A stretch of 64,000 bases of DNA from Paenibacillus_E sp040812395 (lineage in GTDB: Bacteria > Bacillota > Bacilli > Paenibacillales > NBRC-103111). Numbering within the stretch: the first letter of the stretch is position 1; each line of letters begins with the position of its first letter. This document shows, piece by piece, positions 9,149 to 16,845 of the stretch. A model generated the notes under the pieces. It ran no database searches, was not told the DNA's origin, and worked only from the letters and a program-made list of their open reading frames with translations. The translations under genes were made by a program, and so were the position numbers. Location of the stretch: NCBI RefSeq assembly GCF_040812395.1, contig NZ_JBFNXH010000003.1, positions 1-64,000 of the forward strand. Reading direction: 5' to 3'.

Positions 9149-10024
9149 TTGGATATTAAACAGTTACGCTATTTCATCGCGATTGCCGAGGAAAAGCAAA
9201 TCACAGCTGCTGCCAAGAGGTTGCATATGGCGCAGCCTCCCCTCAGTCAACAGTTAAAACTTCTGGAGCAAAATCTTGGCGTTAAGCTATTTGAGAAAAG
9301 GGGAAGATATCTTCAGCTGACAGAGGCTGGTACAACCTTGTACCACTATGCGGTTAAAATAACGAAGGATATGGAGGAAGCGCAAACGGAAGTGACACAG
9401 CTCGGCAGCGGGATGCGAGGTAAATTGTCAATTGGCATCAACACGATTTCTTACTCCCCTTTGCCGAACTTACTGCATGCCTATCGAGAAGCAAACCCGC
9501 AAATTTCCTATAAAATTCAACAAAATGAGTCTGCCCAACTCACGAAGTTAGTCAGAGAAAAAGCAATCGAACTCGCGATCATCCGTTTGCCTCTGTTGCT
9601 AGATGATTTTGCCGTTCTCCACTTGCAGAAGGAACCGTTTTATTTTGTTACATCGGAGCCGATGAAACTCGATACGAATCGAATCACTTTGGAACAAATC
9701 CAGCTCCATCCGCTCGTCTTACCAAGTACTGATGGGCTGGGCATCTTTCATATGATTCTGGAGGAGTTTCGGTTACGGAATCTCATTCCGCACATCATAG
9801 GCGAGTGTTCGGATATTTCGATCCTCATGGATCTGGTATCCACTGGCTTCGGCAGCTCGATTGTTCCTGAAACGGTTCTTAACATGCATAGCGGCTATCG
9901 GGTTCAAGCCTACCCTATCGAAGGCTCGGAGGCTGCCGCATCCTCAGCTTTAATCTGGCTGAAGCAGCATTATTTATCCAAAGCTGCGCAGCGATTTATT
10001 GAGCTTTTGACGCCGAAGCCATAA
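9149..10024 (+). CDS. LysR-family transcriptional regulator
   Basis: A 291-residue regulator with a typical N-terminal winged helix (MDIKQLRYFIAIAEEKQITAAAKRLH..QPPLSQQLKLLE, residues 1-60) and a periplasmic-binding-like effector domain from about residue 90. The start is TTG at 9149 with GAGGGTG seven bases upstream; no ATG fits the domain start. It is divergent from the NCS2 permease and is the likely reader of the palindrome at 9061-9085. The effector-domain type resembles CatM/BenM-like regulators, but the inducer is unknown. Confidence 0.9.
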   Translation: MDIKQLRYFIAIAEEKQITAAAKRLHMAQPPLSQQLKLLEQNLGVKLFEKRGRYLQLTEAGTTLYHYAVKITKDMEEAQTEVTQLGSGMRGKLSIGINTISYSPLPNLLHAYREANPQISYKIQQNESAQLTKLVREKAIELAIIRLPLLLDDFAVLHLQKEPFYFVTSEPMKLDTNRITLEQIQLHPLVLPSTDGLGIFHMILEEFRLRNLIPHIIGECSDISILMDLVSTGFGSSIVPETVLNMHSGYRVQAYPIEGSEAAASSALIWLKQHYLSKAAQRFIELLTPKP

Positions 10025-10044
10025 GATGCTGCGCATACCGTTCT

Positions 10045-10908
10045 TTATTCGGCTAATAAATCATTTTGGCCGCCGGCTGGATAGATCGTATTGCCTGTTT
10101 TGACAAGCTCCATGCCATTCAGGGCTTGTGGATATTTAACCGTTTGATGCTTCAACTCGTACACACTCGTAATTGCAGTAATGACATCATCTTTGCTCGC
10201 TGTATCCGGAAAAAAGGTTGACTGATGCACCTTGCGATTCGCTGGTTTTCCTCGCTCTCGAACACTTTGCTGATAGACGCCTATATCGTCTATATTCGTG
10301 ATTGTCCCATAGGCTTCATGTGTTTTAGATCCGCCTTGTGTGGAGTGATAACCGGTCGGAGCCCCCTTATCATTAAAATCGCCAAGAAAAATATGATGGC
10401 CATATTTGGCTTCGATGATTGGTTTCTTCTCCTCCAGCTTTTTCTTTTCCGCATCTTCAAGAAGTTTCTTTTGATCTGTCGGGTTTGACGTTTTGAGCTT
10501 CACTCGTTCTTCCAATGCGGTTATATCCTCATCGTCGATGACGCCTGCTTTTTTCAAATCGTCCGCAGAAGGAGTAACTTTAGAGCTTTCACCCTGAGCA
10601 TCCAACCAGAGGCTTTTATAAACTCGCTGAAGAATCGCATTCTTCTGGTTGGGTTCATTTGAATTCATCGCCCAGCTTACCAAATCGTTGACATCTTTAT
10701 TTTTCAATTTAGCACGTTGTATGACCGAAGCAGGCGCAGATGACAATGTATTTGCGCCTACGGAATGAATGAGATGTGCGACAGCACGATTTCCTATCGT
10801 ACGTTGAAGCATCATCGGATTTTCTACACGTTCAATCGCTGTTTCTTGCCTCATTAAACAGCCAGTGCTGGCCTTGTTATGAAATTGTAGCTGATCACGC
10901 ATGCGCAA
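10045..10908 (-). CDS. EndoU-type nuclease toxin with cargo-like N-terminus
   Basis: The 287-residue product has two parts. Residues about 32-66 read MMLQRTIGNRAV...VIQRAK, the LQR-xxGNxAV-xxL ... xQR pattern found at the N-terminus of DUF4157-linked proteins and toxins around extracellular contractile injection systems. Residues about 165-250 match bacterial EndoU nucleases: GHHIFLGDF (H171/H172), KGAPTGYHST (H188), then KVHQSTFFPD. A charged helical linker (about 120-163) joins them. EndoU domains cut RNA in many polymorphic toxins. No signal peptide, injection-system gene or recognised immunity gene is in the window. The HPr-like gene lies 19 bases upstream on the same strand. The first start is TTG with GGAG five bases before; an ATG at 10902 is also possible. 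Confidence 0.72.
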   Translation of the reverse strand: MRMRDQLQFHNKASTGCLMRQETAIERVENPMMLQRTIGNRAVAHLIHSVGANTLSSAPASVIQRAKLKNKDVNDLVSWAMNSNEPNQKNAILQRVYKSLWLDAQGESSKVTPSADDLKKAGVIDDEDITALEERVKLKTSNPTDQKKLLEDAEKKKLEEKKPIIEAKYGHHIFLGDFNDKGAPTGYHSTQGGSKTHEAYGTITNIDDIGVYQQSVRERGKPANRKVHQSTFFPDTASKDDVITAITSVYELKHQTVKYPQALNGMELVKTGNTIYPAGGQNDLLAE

Positions 10909-10927
10909 GCATTCTCCAGTCTATAAC

Positions 10928-11191
10928 CTATTGAAAGTTTTGGAACAAATTAAACATAAAATGCATGGCTTCTTCCTCGTCCTTGCCTTTGGTCAGCAGA
11001 CGAATTAAAGTCCCTGCTTTAATCGATACTAGGAGCATTCCAAGCAGGCTTTTCACATCGACTACATGATGAACGTCGTTGTGGTCAAATTCAATCGTAA
11101 TATCAGAAACAAAATGGGAAGATTGATTGGAGACTTCCGTTAGATCGCTCCGATCTATATCTGAAAGTATAATGAACTCGTGAACTCTCAT
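10928..11191 (-). CDS. HPr-fold protein lacking the phosphorylatable histidine
   Basis: An 87-residue protein whose second half follows the HPr/Crh family: VVDVKSLLGMLLVSIKAGTLIRLLTKGKDEEEA corresponds to the Ser46 region and the last strands and helix of HPr. Where HPr has GIHARPA with active His15, this protein has DIDRSDL, so PTS phospho-transfer by His is not possible, whereas the serine of the KS-LLG segment is kept. This recalls Crh, which also lacks His15, but it is more divergent. AGGTGA precedes the ATG at 11191; the open frame runs eight codons further upstream without a better site. It is directly upstream of the EndoU toxin gene, probably in one transcript. Confidence 0.65.
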   Translation of the reverse strand: MRVHEFIILSDIDRSDLTEVSNQSSHFVSDITIEFDHNDVHHVVDVKSLLGMLLVSIKAGTLIRLLTKGKDEEEAMHFMFNLFQNFQ

Positions 11192-11351
11192 TCTATCACC
11201 TGCCTTCTCTCGCATGCTAACCGATTATCTTGAGCACCTGATGCCATCCTAACAAATTGTACCACGAGTAAGGACATGAGAATATAGCTTCCATCCCTAT
11301 TTGAATATGGGAGCAGGAATAAAGCCGTATCGTGGCCAACCTGTGTACCGA

Positions 11352-11380
11352 TTGAATATTCGTTTAAAGTATGGTATTAT
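11352..11380 (+). promoter_or_regulatory. promoter of the CDF transporter leader
   Basis: TTGAAT (11352-11357) and TATTAT (11375-11380) are 17 bases apart, a good SigA-type promoter. Transcription would start near 11387, giving an untranslated leader of about 140 bases before the transporter. Confidence 0.55.
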
Positions 11381-11458
11381 GTAAAGATCTTTTTGTAAAG
11401 CGAAGTGTTCTCCTATGATTTCTCATCCTTTGCTAGATTCATATAAAAAAATGAACCC

Positions 11459-11491
11459 ATCCCTTGACCAATCGGTCAAGGGATTTTTTTT
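11459..11491 (+). terminator. intrinsic terminator inside the CDF leader (attenuator candidate)
   Basis: ATCCCTTGACC pairs perfectly with GGTCAAGGGAT around a four-base loop, followed by eight T residues. No plus-strand gene ends upstream (the nearest genes upstream are on the other strand), so the hairpin lies between a promoter and the transporter start. That is the arrangement of a transcription attenuator. Outer bases 11402-11409 and 11501-11508 are complementary, and 11410-11415 could instead pair with the ribosome binding site at 11511-11516. Confidence 0.75.
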
Positions 11492-11526
11492 CCTTCGGGA
11501 AACACTTCTGTAGGAGGTCATCATTC

Positions 11527-12417
11527 ATGTACAGTCACAACAAATCATCAATCTGGGCAATTTGGATCTCTCTCATCAGCAATATTATTCTAACCGTCAT
11601 GAAAATCGTCATCGGTCTTCTCTTTTCAAGTGAAGTTCTTCTTGCCGACGGCGTACACAACGCAGGCGATATCATCGCCACCGTTGCTGCGCTTAGCGCC
11701 ATGCAAATTTCCAAACGCCCCGCGGACGAGGATCATCCGTATGGCCACGGCAAAGCGGAAGTGCTTGGTTCCGGCTTCGTTGCTTTCATCCTTGGCCTTG
11801 CAGCGCTTTACATCGCCTATCATTCCGTTGCCGCTTTCTTTGAAGTGTCGGCCAGCCCAAGCCTTATAGCCTTATATGCCGCAATGATTTCACTGATATG
11901 GAAATACGCACTCTACCTCTATACGATGCGGATTGGCAAAAAAACCAACAGCAAGGGACTCATCGCAACAGCAAAAGATCATCTTGCCGATGTTTATGCT
12001 TCTTTTGCCGCGGTAGTCGGGATTGGACTTGCGTTTATCGGCAAAGCATACGATATCCAAGCTTTGGTCTACGGGGATGCGGCGGCAGGCATTATCGTTT
12101 CTTTGTTAGTTCTGAAGTTGTCCATTGAAATGGGCAAGGAATCCTTCGATATTCTAATGGAGAAAACAGTTGATCAACAGAAATTGCTTCAATACACGAA
12201 GCTGATTCTATCGATTCCTCAGGTGAAACGGATTGACAGAGTCCGAGCTCGCGAACATGGCCACTATATTCTCGTCGATGCCCGAGTTGCTATCCCTGGC
12301 GATCTAACCGTTCAACAAGGGCACGATATTTCCCGTGCGATCAAAAGATCCATTATGGACCATCACGATGATGTGGATGAAGTGCTGGTCCATCTCAACC
12401 CTTGGTACAAAGAATAG
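11527..12417 (+). CDS. cation diffusion facilitator (CDF) metal transporter
   Basis: A 296-residue CDF efflux protein with about six membrane segments and a cytoplasmic C-terminal dimerisation domain. ADGVHNAGDIIA in TM2 and the HxxxD pair in TM5 (DHLADVYAS) form the transport metal site, and DEDHPYGHGKAE is the family loop motif. It probably exports Zn, Co, Mn or Fe; the metal cannot be decided from these motifs. The start at 11527 is fixed by TAGGAGGTC eight bases upstream; the longer open frame back to 11464 runs through the terminator hairpin and is not credible. Expression is probably controlled by the structured leader. Confidence 0.88.
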   Translation: MYSHNKSSIWAIWISLISNIILTVMKIVIGLLFSSEVLLADGVHNAGDIIATVAALSAMQISKRPADEDHPYGHGKAEVLGSGFVAFILGLAALYIAYHSVAAFFEVSASPSLIALYAAMISLIWKYALYLYTMRIGKKTNSKGLIATAKDHLADVYASFAAVVGIGLAFIGKAYDIQALVYGDAAAGIIVSLLVLKLSIEMGKESFDILMEKTVDQQKLLQYTKLILSIPQVKRIDRVRAREHGHYILVDARVAIPGDLTVQQGHDISRAIKRSIMDHHDDVDEVLVHLNPWYKE

Positions 12418-12441
12418 CGCAAAAAGTGAAAAATAAAAATG

Positions 12442-12479
12442 AAAAGGACAAACCGCATGATTAGCGGATTGTCCTTTTT
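12442..12479 (+). terminator. intrinsic terminator after the CDF gene
   Basis: AAAAGGACAAACCGC pairs with GCGGATTGTCCTTTTT around ATGATTA, ending in five T residues. Confidence 0.85.
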
Positions 12480-12569
12480 GAGTTGCTTTTTCAATTCAGC
12501 GTGAAGAGAAAGTATTAGACGCTTATTGAACTCCCTCGTTCTTCATTAGCTCAATACTACCGTAGCCAT

Positions 12570-12806
12570 TTAATGATGAAATAACCGGATATTCGAATAG
12601 GCCATTACAATTCCATACTCGTTTGCTGCTTCTATAACTTGCTCATCACGCAACGAACTTCCGGTTTGAACCAAGTATCTAACACCACTTTGAGCAGCTC
12701 GATCAATATTATCACGGAAAGGCAGAAAAGCATCGGAAGTATAAGAAACTTCTTTTAAGCCTGTTAGCCAACTTGGTTTCTCAGCCTTCGTAAGTCGTTC
12801 AGGCAC
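12570..12806 (-). pseudogene. C-terminal remnant of an AICAR transformylase (PurH-like)
   Basis: The 78-residue open frame reads TSDAFLPFRDNIDRAA..GVRYLVQTGSSLRDEQVIEAA and ends IRLFHH. This is the C-terminal end of the AICAR formyltransferase domain of PurH or of the stand-alone formyltransferase found in some Firmicutes. Everything upstream, about 300 residues including the catalytic part, is missing: an in-frame stop lies just before the GTG used to open the frame, and 12807-13076 shows no further homologous coding. It is a leftover rather than a functional gene. Confidence 0.75.
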
Positions 12807-13076
12807 CCGTTATGCGCCTAACCCCTTGCCTCCCACGGGACGGAGTCAAACCGGCACGTTATCATAATCCCCAAATCTCATCTTGTCAAGAGATAATGTG
12901 CGAATAAGCGATATAGCGGGGGATCCCCCTTATCCTTTCGAAATAGGAATGAATTTCCGCGTATAGAGAGCGATATCGCTTTTTCCAATTCATCCAGTTT
13001 CATGTAAAATTTTCTTCAGGTCGATGAGGAGATAAGGGATATAACACAAAGGACTAAAGACAGAAGGAGAAGCTGC

Positions 13077-13316
13077 ATGAACAGCGTGGACAAAATCAAA
13101 TTTATGGTCCTTTACGGTGAAGCGCCCGAGGAACAATGTTACGGGTACATGGAGTTGAATCGGGATGGCAATATGATCGCGCTCTACAATAGGTATGGTG
13201 AGGAAATAGACATGTACGGCGGACATGAATTTGTTAGGGTACGGACGCTTGGCAAATTCGATGACGAAGACCGCGATAATTTTTATTCCTTGTTAGAAAG
13301 TGATGGTGTAGGATAA
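13077..13316 (+). CDS. small acidic hypothetical protein
   Basis: A 79-residue soluble protein that I do not recognise. It is acidic, has no membrane segment, and contains a beta-rich centre (ELNRDGNMIALYNRYGEEIDMYGGHEFVRVRTLGKF) and an acidic tail. AGAAGGAGA lies seven bases before the ATG, a strong translation signal. It is followed 79 bases later by the MFS exporter on the same strand and could share its transcript, but no promoter was fixed. Confidence 0.6.
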   Translation: MNSVDKIKFMVLYGEAPEEQCYGYMELNRDGNMIALYNRYGEEIDMYGGHEFVRVRTLGKFDDEDRDNFYSLLESDGVG

Positions 13317-13395
13317 TCTGCACGACAGGCTGGCGATTGGGTGTCAAGATACTTGTCGATTGGACGGAATGCAATGAATATTCAGGAGGTAGAAG

Positions 13396-14853
13396 ATGAA
13401 CAAACGAGTTCAAGAGGCAAGTGAAATGAAAAGAGGGCCGATATTAACCGCGCTACTCATCGGTGCATTTGTTGCGTTTCTTAACGAAAATTTGCTTGCC
13501 AACGCGCTTCCTGGATTGATGCGGGAATTTAACGTAGTTGCTGGGACCATACAATGGTTATCGACAGGTTATATGCTCGTGATCGGCGTACTGGTGCCAG
13601 TAACCGCATTGCTGCAGCAATGGTTCACGACTCGCCAGATGTTTATGTCTGCGATGGCGTTATTTTTAGCCGGTACCTGCTTGTGTGCAATATCCCCTGG
13701 ATTCGAAATCTTGCTGATGGGCAGGGTTGTTCAGGCATGCGGGACAGGATTATTAATCCCGTTGATGATGAATACGATTCTTGCTTTCTACCCTCCGGAA
13801 CGCCGGGGTGCGGCCATGGGTCTCATGGGGCTGGTCATTATGGTTGCCCCTGTCATCGGGCCAGCTTTGTCGGGTCTGGTTATCGATACCTTACAATGGC
13901 GATGGCTATTCTATATGATGATTCCTGTCGCTTTGTTTTCGATTATTTATGCATTTATGTACGTAAAGAATGTGACAGAACGAACCAAGCCAAGGGTCGA
14001 TCTTTTATCCATTGTAATGTCAACCATCGGTTTCGGCTGCGTTACCTACGGCTTCAGCCAACCAAATGTCTGGGTCCAGCCTGAGGGTTACGGGACAATT
14101 GCCATTGGTAGCCTCTTCTTGCTCTTGCTTGTATGGCGGCAGCTCAAGATCAAAGAGCCGTTGATCGATCTTTCCGTATTCCAGCATCCCACTTTTTCTA
14201 TGGTTGCGGTATTGGTAGTAGTCCTGATGATGGTTCTATTCGCCACCACGACATTGCTGCCGATCTATATGCAGGATGTGATGCAGTTGACAGCATTCGC
14301 GACAGGTTTACTTCTGATGCCAGGTTACATATTGAACGCGATGATGATGCCGGTGTCGGGGAAATTACTCGATAAATTCGGGCCGAGATTCTTAATTGTG
14401 CCCGGACTGTTCTTGATGGCCATATCGTTGTGGCTGTTTACTGGCATCGACAAGGATACAACGCGAGGTTCCGTTCTGTTCAATCATGTCCTCTTATTCT
14501 TAGGCATATCGTTCGTCGTCATGCCGGCTCAGACGACAGGGTTGAATCAACTTCCACGTCACCTGGTCCCCCATGGCACAGCCATCTACAATACGCTCCA
14601 ACAGATTGCAGGTGGAATTGGCATCGCATTGTTCATCGGCATCATGTCATCTGGAGCCAATCGTTATCTCCATCATTCGCCCGATCCCACTGCGATACAT
14701 GAGAAGACACAAAGCATGGTTGTCGGTCTGCAAACGGTTTTTTGGATTGAATTTATTCTCGCAATTGTTGTTTTGGTGCTAGCTTGGTTTATAAATGGTC
14801 GTCTTTGTGCCGATCCTTCTCAAAAGAAAGAGCCCAAAACCCTGTTGCCTTAG
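13396..14853 (+). CDS. DHA2-family MFS multidrug exporter
   Basis: A 485-residue, 14-segment major-facilitator protein of the EmrB/QacA drug:H+ antiporter group. LSTGYMLVIGVLVP in TM2 and GRVVQACGTGLLIPLMM (motif region of TM4) plus GPALSGLVIDTLQWRWLFYMMIPVAL (antiporter motif C, TM5-TM6) are diagnostic. It probably exports toxic organic compounds; the substrate is unknown. CAGGAGGTAGAAG precedes the ATG at 13396. The stop is followed by only a weak inverted repeat and then decayed sequence. Confidence 0.9.
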   Translation: MNKRVQEASEMKRGPILTALLIGAFVAFLNENLLANALPGLMREFNVVAGTIQWLSTGYMLVIGVLVPVTALLQQWFTTRQMFMSAMALFLAGTCLCAISPGFEILLMGRVVQACGTGLLIPLMMNTILAFYPPERRGAAMGLMGLVIMVAPVIGPALSGLVIDTLQWRWLFYMMIPVALFSIIYAFMYVKNVTERTKPRVDLLSIVMSTIGFGCVTYGFSQPNVWVQPEGYGTIAIGSLFLLLLVWRQLKIKEPLIDLSVFQHPTFSMVAVLVVVLMMVLFATTTLLPIYMQDVMQLTAFATGLLLMPGYILNAMMMPVSGKLLDKFGPRFLIVPGLFLMAISLWLFTGIDKDTTRGSVLFNHVLLFLGISFVVMPAQTTGLNQLPRHLVPHGTAIYNTLQQIAGGIGIALFIGIMSSGANRYLHHSPDPTAIHEKTQSMVVGLQTVFWIEFILAIVVLVLAWFINGRLCADPSQKKEPKTLLP

Positions 14854-14859
14854 GGGTCT

Positions 14860-15182
14860 CAAAGCTCTTATTCTTCATTTGTCGCTTCTTCGAAATTTCC
14901 TTATTGATAATAACTTGAGATTGATATTTATCAATTTCACGCTCAATATGATTGATTACTTTTCTGCACCCATTGATTTCATTTTCAATATCTACAGATA
15001 AACGGTCATATACCGCAGCACTTAACTTACTAGTATAATAGTCAGCATCTTGCTTTTTTTGTTAAGTATCTTCTCGAACAAAGCAAATGTCTCCCGTAAT
15101 ATTCAGTCTATATTCGATTGAATTAAGGCTCAATTTGAGCCCCTCTAGAACAATAACATGCTGAGTTACATTTGATCTATGA
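14860..15182 (-). pseudogene. decayed coding fragments, coiled-coil type
   Basis: Reading the minus strand, a frame from about 15182 to the stop at 15065 gives a 38-codon fragment (HVIVLEGLKLSLNSIEYRL in its middle). A second frame from 15052 downward reads DADYYTSKLSAAVYDRLS, then a helical stretch rich in Glu, Ile and Lys. The frames change near a run of seven A residues on the minus strand (15054-15060), suggesting frameshift decay. I cannot name the family. It adjoins the resolvase fragment and may be part of the same dead element. Confidence 0.35.
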
Positions 15183-15184
15183 AC

Positions 15185-15445
15185 CTAGTCGTTCAAATAG
15201 CATTGTTCAAACACTTGAAGTTCATGAAGGCATAACAAATAACACCATCCAACGATGATGCAGTTGATCAAACTATCACCTTCACGTAGATATTCTAAAG
15301 CTTTTGCAAGCTCTATTCGATCATCATTCTTTCCTGAATCCTTTTCTTCGAATATCTTGATGCACACTATTTGCTTCAATGCATCTGTTTGTAGATCAAG
15401 TGATTGTTCCATTGTACTAACACGGGAGTAGCCTATATAAGCCAT
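15185..15445 (-). pseudogene. serine recombinase (resolvase) N-terminal fragment
   Basis: The first 60 or so residues match Tn3-resolvase/invertase-type serine recombinases: IGYSRVSTMEQSLDLQTDAL with the catalytic serine in SRVS, then IFEEKDSGKNDDRIELAKAL and YLREGDSLI. After that the sequence leaves the family (no VWRLDRLGRS) and stops at 86 residues, so the rest of the catalytic domain and the helix-turn-helix are absent. AAAGGGG precedes the start. It is best read as a remnant of a mobile element. Confidence 0.8.
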
Positions 15446-15488
15446 ATTTTTCGCCCCTTTCGGTAATCCAGCCAGTCAGACTTTACTC

Positions 15489-15653
15489 TCAAAAAGGGCT
15501 TTTGTCCAGGTTAAGTTTACTGGTTATTTTAATCCCGTCCTTTACAAAGTCCATGAATACTTGCTCAATCCCGATGACTGAATTTGAATGAGTAAATTCA
15601 AACTTTTCAGTAACAACAGTAGCTAATTTCGAAGATAACCGTCGCCTCGGCAT
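15489..15653 (-). pseudogene. short unassigned fragment upstream of the resolvase remnant
   Basis: A 54-codon open frame (begins MPRRRLSSKLATVV, ends KLNLDKSPF) without a good ribosome binding site. The inner part, FTHSNSVIGIEQVFMDF, looks protein-like but I cannot assign it. It lies in the same decayed block as the resolvase and is listed as a possible fragment only. Confidence 0.25.
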
Positions 15654-15724
15654 CCATAATCTCTGGCTCTTTCAGTTATTTAATTCCGTTTCCTTTTTAG
15701 TTTAGTGAACATGATTTCAGAATG

Positions 15725-16465
15725 TTATGTAGAACATTCAATTACATAAAAAAAGGTACCTTCTCCATAGCCATCTTTTACTCCATGAATAACTATATGA
15801 TGAAACCCATTAGACTTGATTGTATTTTCAAATTCTTCTAGAACATAAAGACGAAGAGGAAAATCCATTATTTCCGTTTTTTCAATTTGTCCATTTATAA
15901 CAGACTGATATTTAAACTTAGTAGTCAGCATACTCTCTTCCTCGTTATACTGAACTTTTTTGTATGCGATAATCCATTCATCACCGAACTGTTTCTTTTC
16001 CGTTTCTACCCATTCAGGAAACTCTTCGATTCCACCTTGTTTTAACATAATTGTTAAAAGCAATTTCCCATTACTTTTAAGTGCAGATTTCAAATTATTA
16101 AGACTCTTGTCAACCAACGCATCAGGCAAAAGAGAAAATGAACCAAATGGGATTATAATTAAATCATATGCATGATTCCCTCTGTACTCTTCTATTTTTT
16201 CATACCATACCTTTGGCTTAAGACTTAGTTCCTCTCCTTTTGCTTTACATACCTTAAGCATTTCTTCTGAAATATCAAACCCTTCAATACTAATTCCTTT
16301 TTGCATAAAAGGGATAAGCATTCTACCATTACCGCACATTGGTTCCAAGACTTTCATATTCTCGTCTTTAGCAAAAGAAAGGTAGAATTCCAGTTCTTTT
16401 CCTTCAGAATATGATTTACTACTTTCATACAATTTTGTGCAAAGTTCTCCGTAGTAATCAGACAT
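15725..16465 (-). CDS. class I SAM-dependent methyltransferase
   Basis: A 246-residue methyltransferase with the Rossmann motif I VLEPMCGNGRMLIPF, motif II acid in IEGFDISEEML, and a post-motif LIIIPFGSFSLL. The GxGxG loop reads CGNGR, usual in this group. The substrate is unknown. The frame opens at 16486, but GAGGAGA lies eight bases before the ATG at 16465 and SDYYGELCTKLY is the typical family beginning. The gene is AT-rich and sits in the decayed zone, so it may have arrived horizontally. It has no operon partner. Confidence 0.82.
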   Translation of the reverse strand: MSDYYGELCTKLYESSKSYSEGKELEFYLSFAKDENMKVLEPMCGNGRMLIPFMQKGISIEGFDISEEMLKVCKAKGEELSLKPKVWYEKIEEYRGNHAYDLIIIPFGSFSLLPDALVDKSLNNLKSALKSNGKLLLTIMLKQGGIEEFPEWVETEKKQFGDEWIIAYKKVQYNEEESMLTTKFKYQSVINGQIEKTEIMDFPLRLYVLEEFENTIKSNGFHHIVIHGVKDGYGEGTFFYVIECST

Positions 16466-16768
16466 ATACTTTCTCCTCAAAATCATTTATTTGGATAATT
16501 ATTCCGTAAACAATGTAATTCTCCTGTCTGTTACTTCAATAAAATCATTCTTTGATTAACTCTTACAGTTTGTAATCTGCAGTCGCCTATTATATCACCA
16601 ATTTACAAATTCAGGATATTAGCAGGACTCTTTTCTGTATCGTATCGTTAGTAAGAAAAAGATTTAAAATCAACTACCACTTCAACTCTCCGCTTTACCA
16701 CTACTTGTGACAAGGCTCACCGGAATTAATATTCAACTAATCTACACATGACTTGAATCAACAAAAAA
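16466..16768. other. AT-rich intergenic region
   Basis: About 300 bases with no credible open frame. It must hold the promoter of the methyltransferase on the minus strand; several AT-rich candidates exist and none stands out. The hairpin repeat at 16769 begins at its right end. Confidence 0.4.
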
Positions 16769-16808
16769 GGAGCTGTCCTTGCGGCAGCTCCTCACTATCG
16801 TTCTCCGC
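16769..16808 (+). repeat. dispersed hairpin repeat, copy 1
   Basis: AGGAGCTG (16769-16776) pairs with CAGCTCCT (16785-16792), followed by CACTATCGTTCTCCG. The same layout, a variable hairpin followed by CTATCGTTCCTCGTTAG, recurs at 23054 and 23823 in the same orientation. This copy is the most diverged in its tail. On the minus strand it lies just downstream of the cyclase gene and could act as its terminator. Confidence 0.65.
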
Positions 16809-16845
16809 AAGGACATTTTATGCGTTCATTCCAAGCCCAGCCGGT

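Noticed and set aside
11464..11526. Upstream extension of the CDF transporter frame.
   Set aside because: It would translate the terminator hairpin; the ribosome binding site at 11511-11517 points to 11527.
12919..12930. Palindrome GGGGGATCCCCC.
   Set aside because: Too short and without a U-run or neighbouring promoter; no function can be supported.
13554..14084. 176-codon frame in another phase of the DHA2 exporter.
   Set aside because: Same-strand shadow of an intact MFS gene.
14795..15001. 68-codon frame at the end of the DHA2 exporter gene.
   Set aside because: Overlaps the exporter in another phase and reads through decayed sequence; the homology-like pieces are on the other strand.
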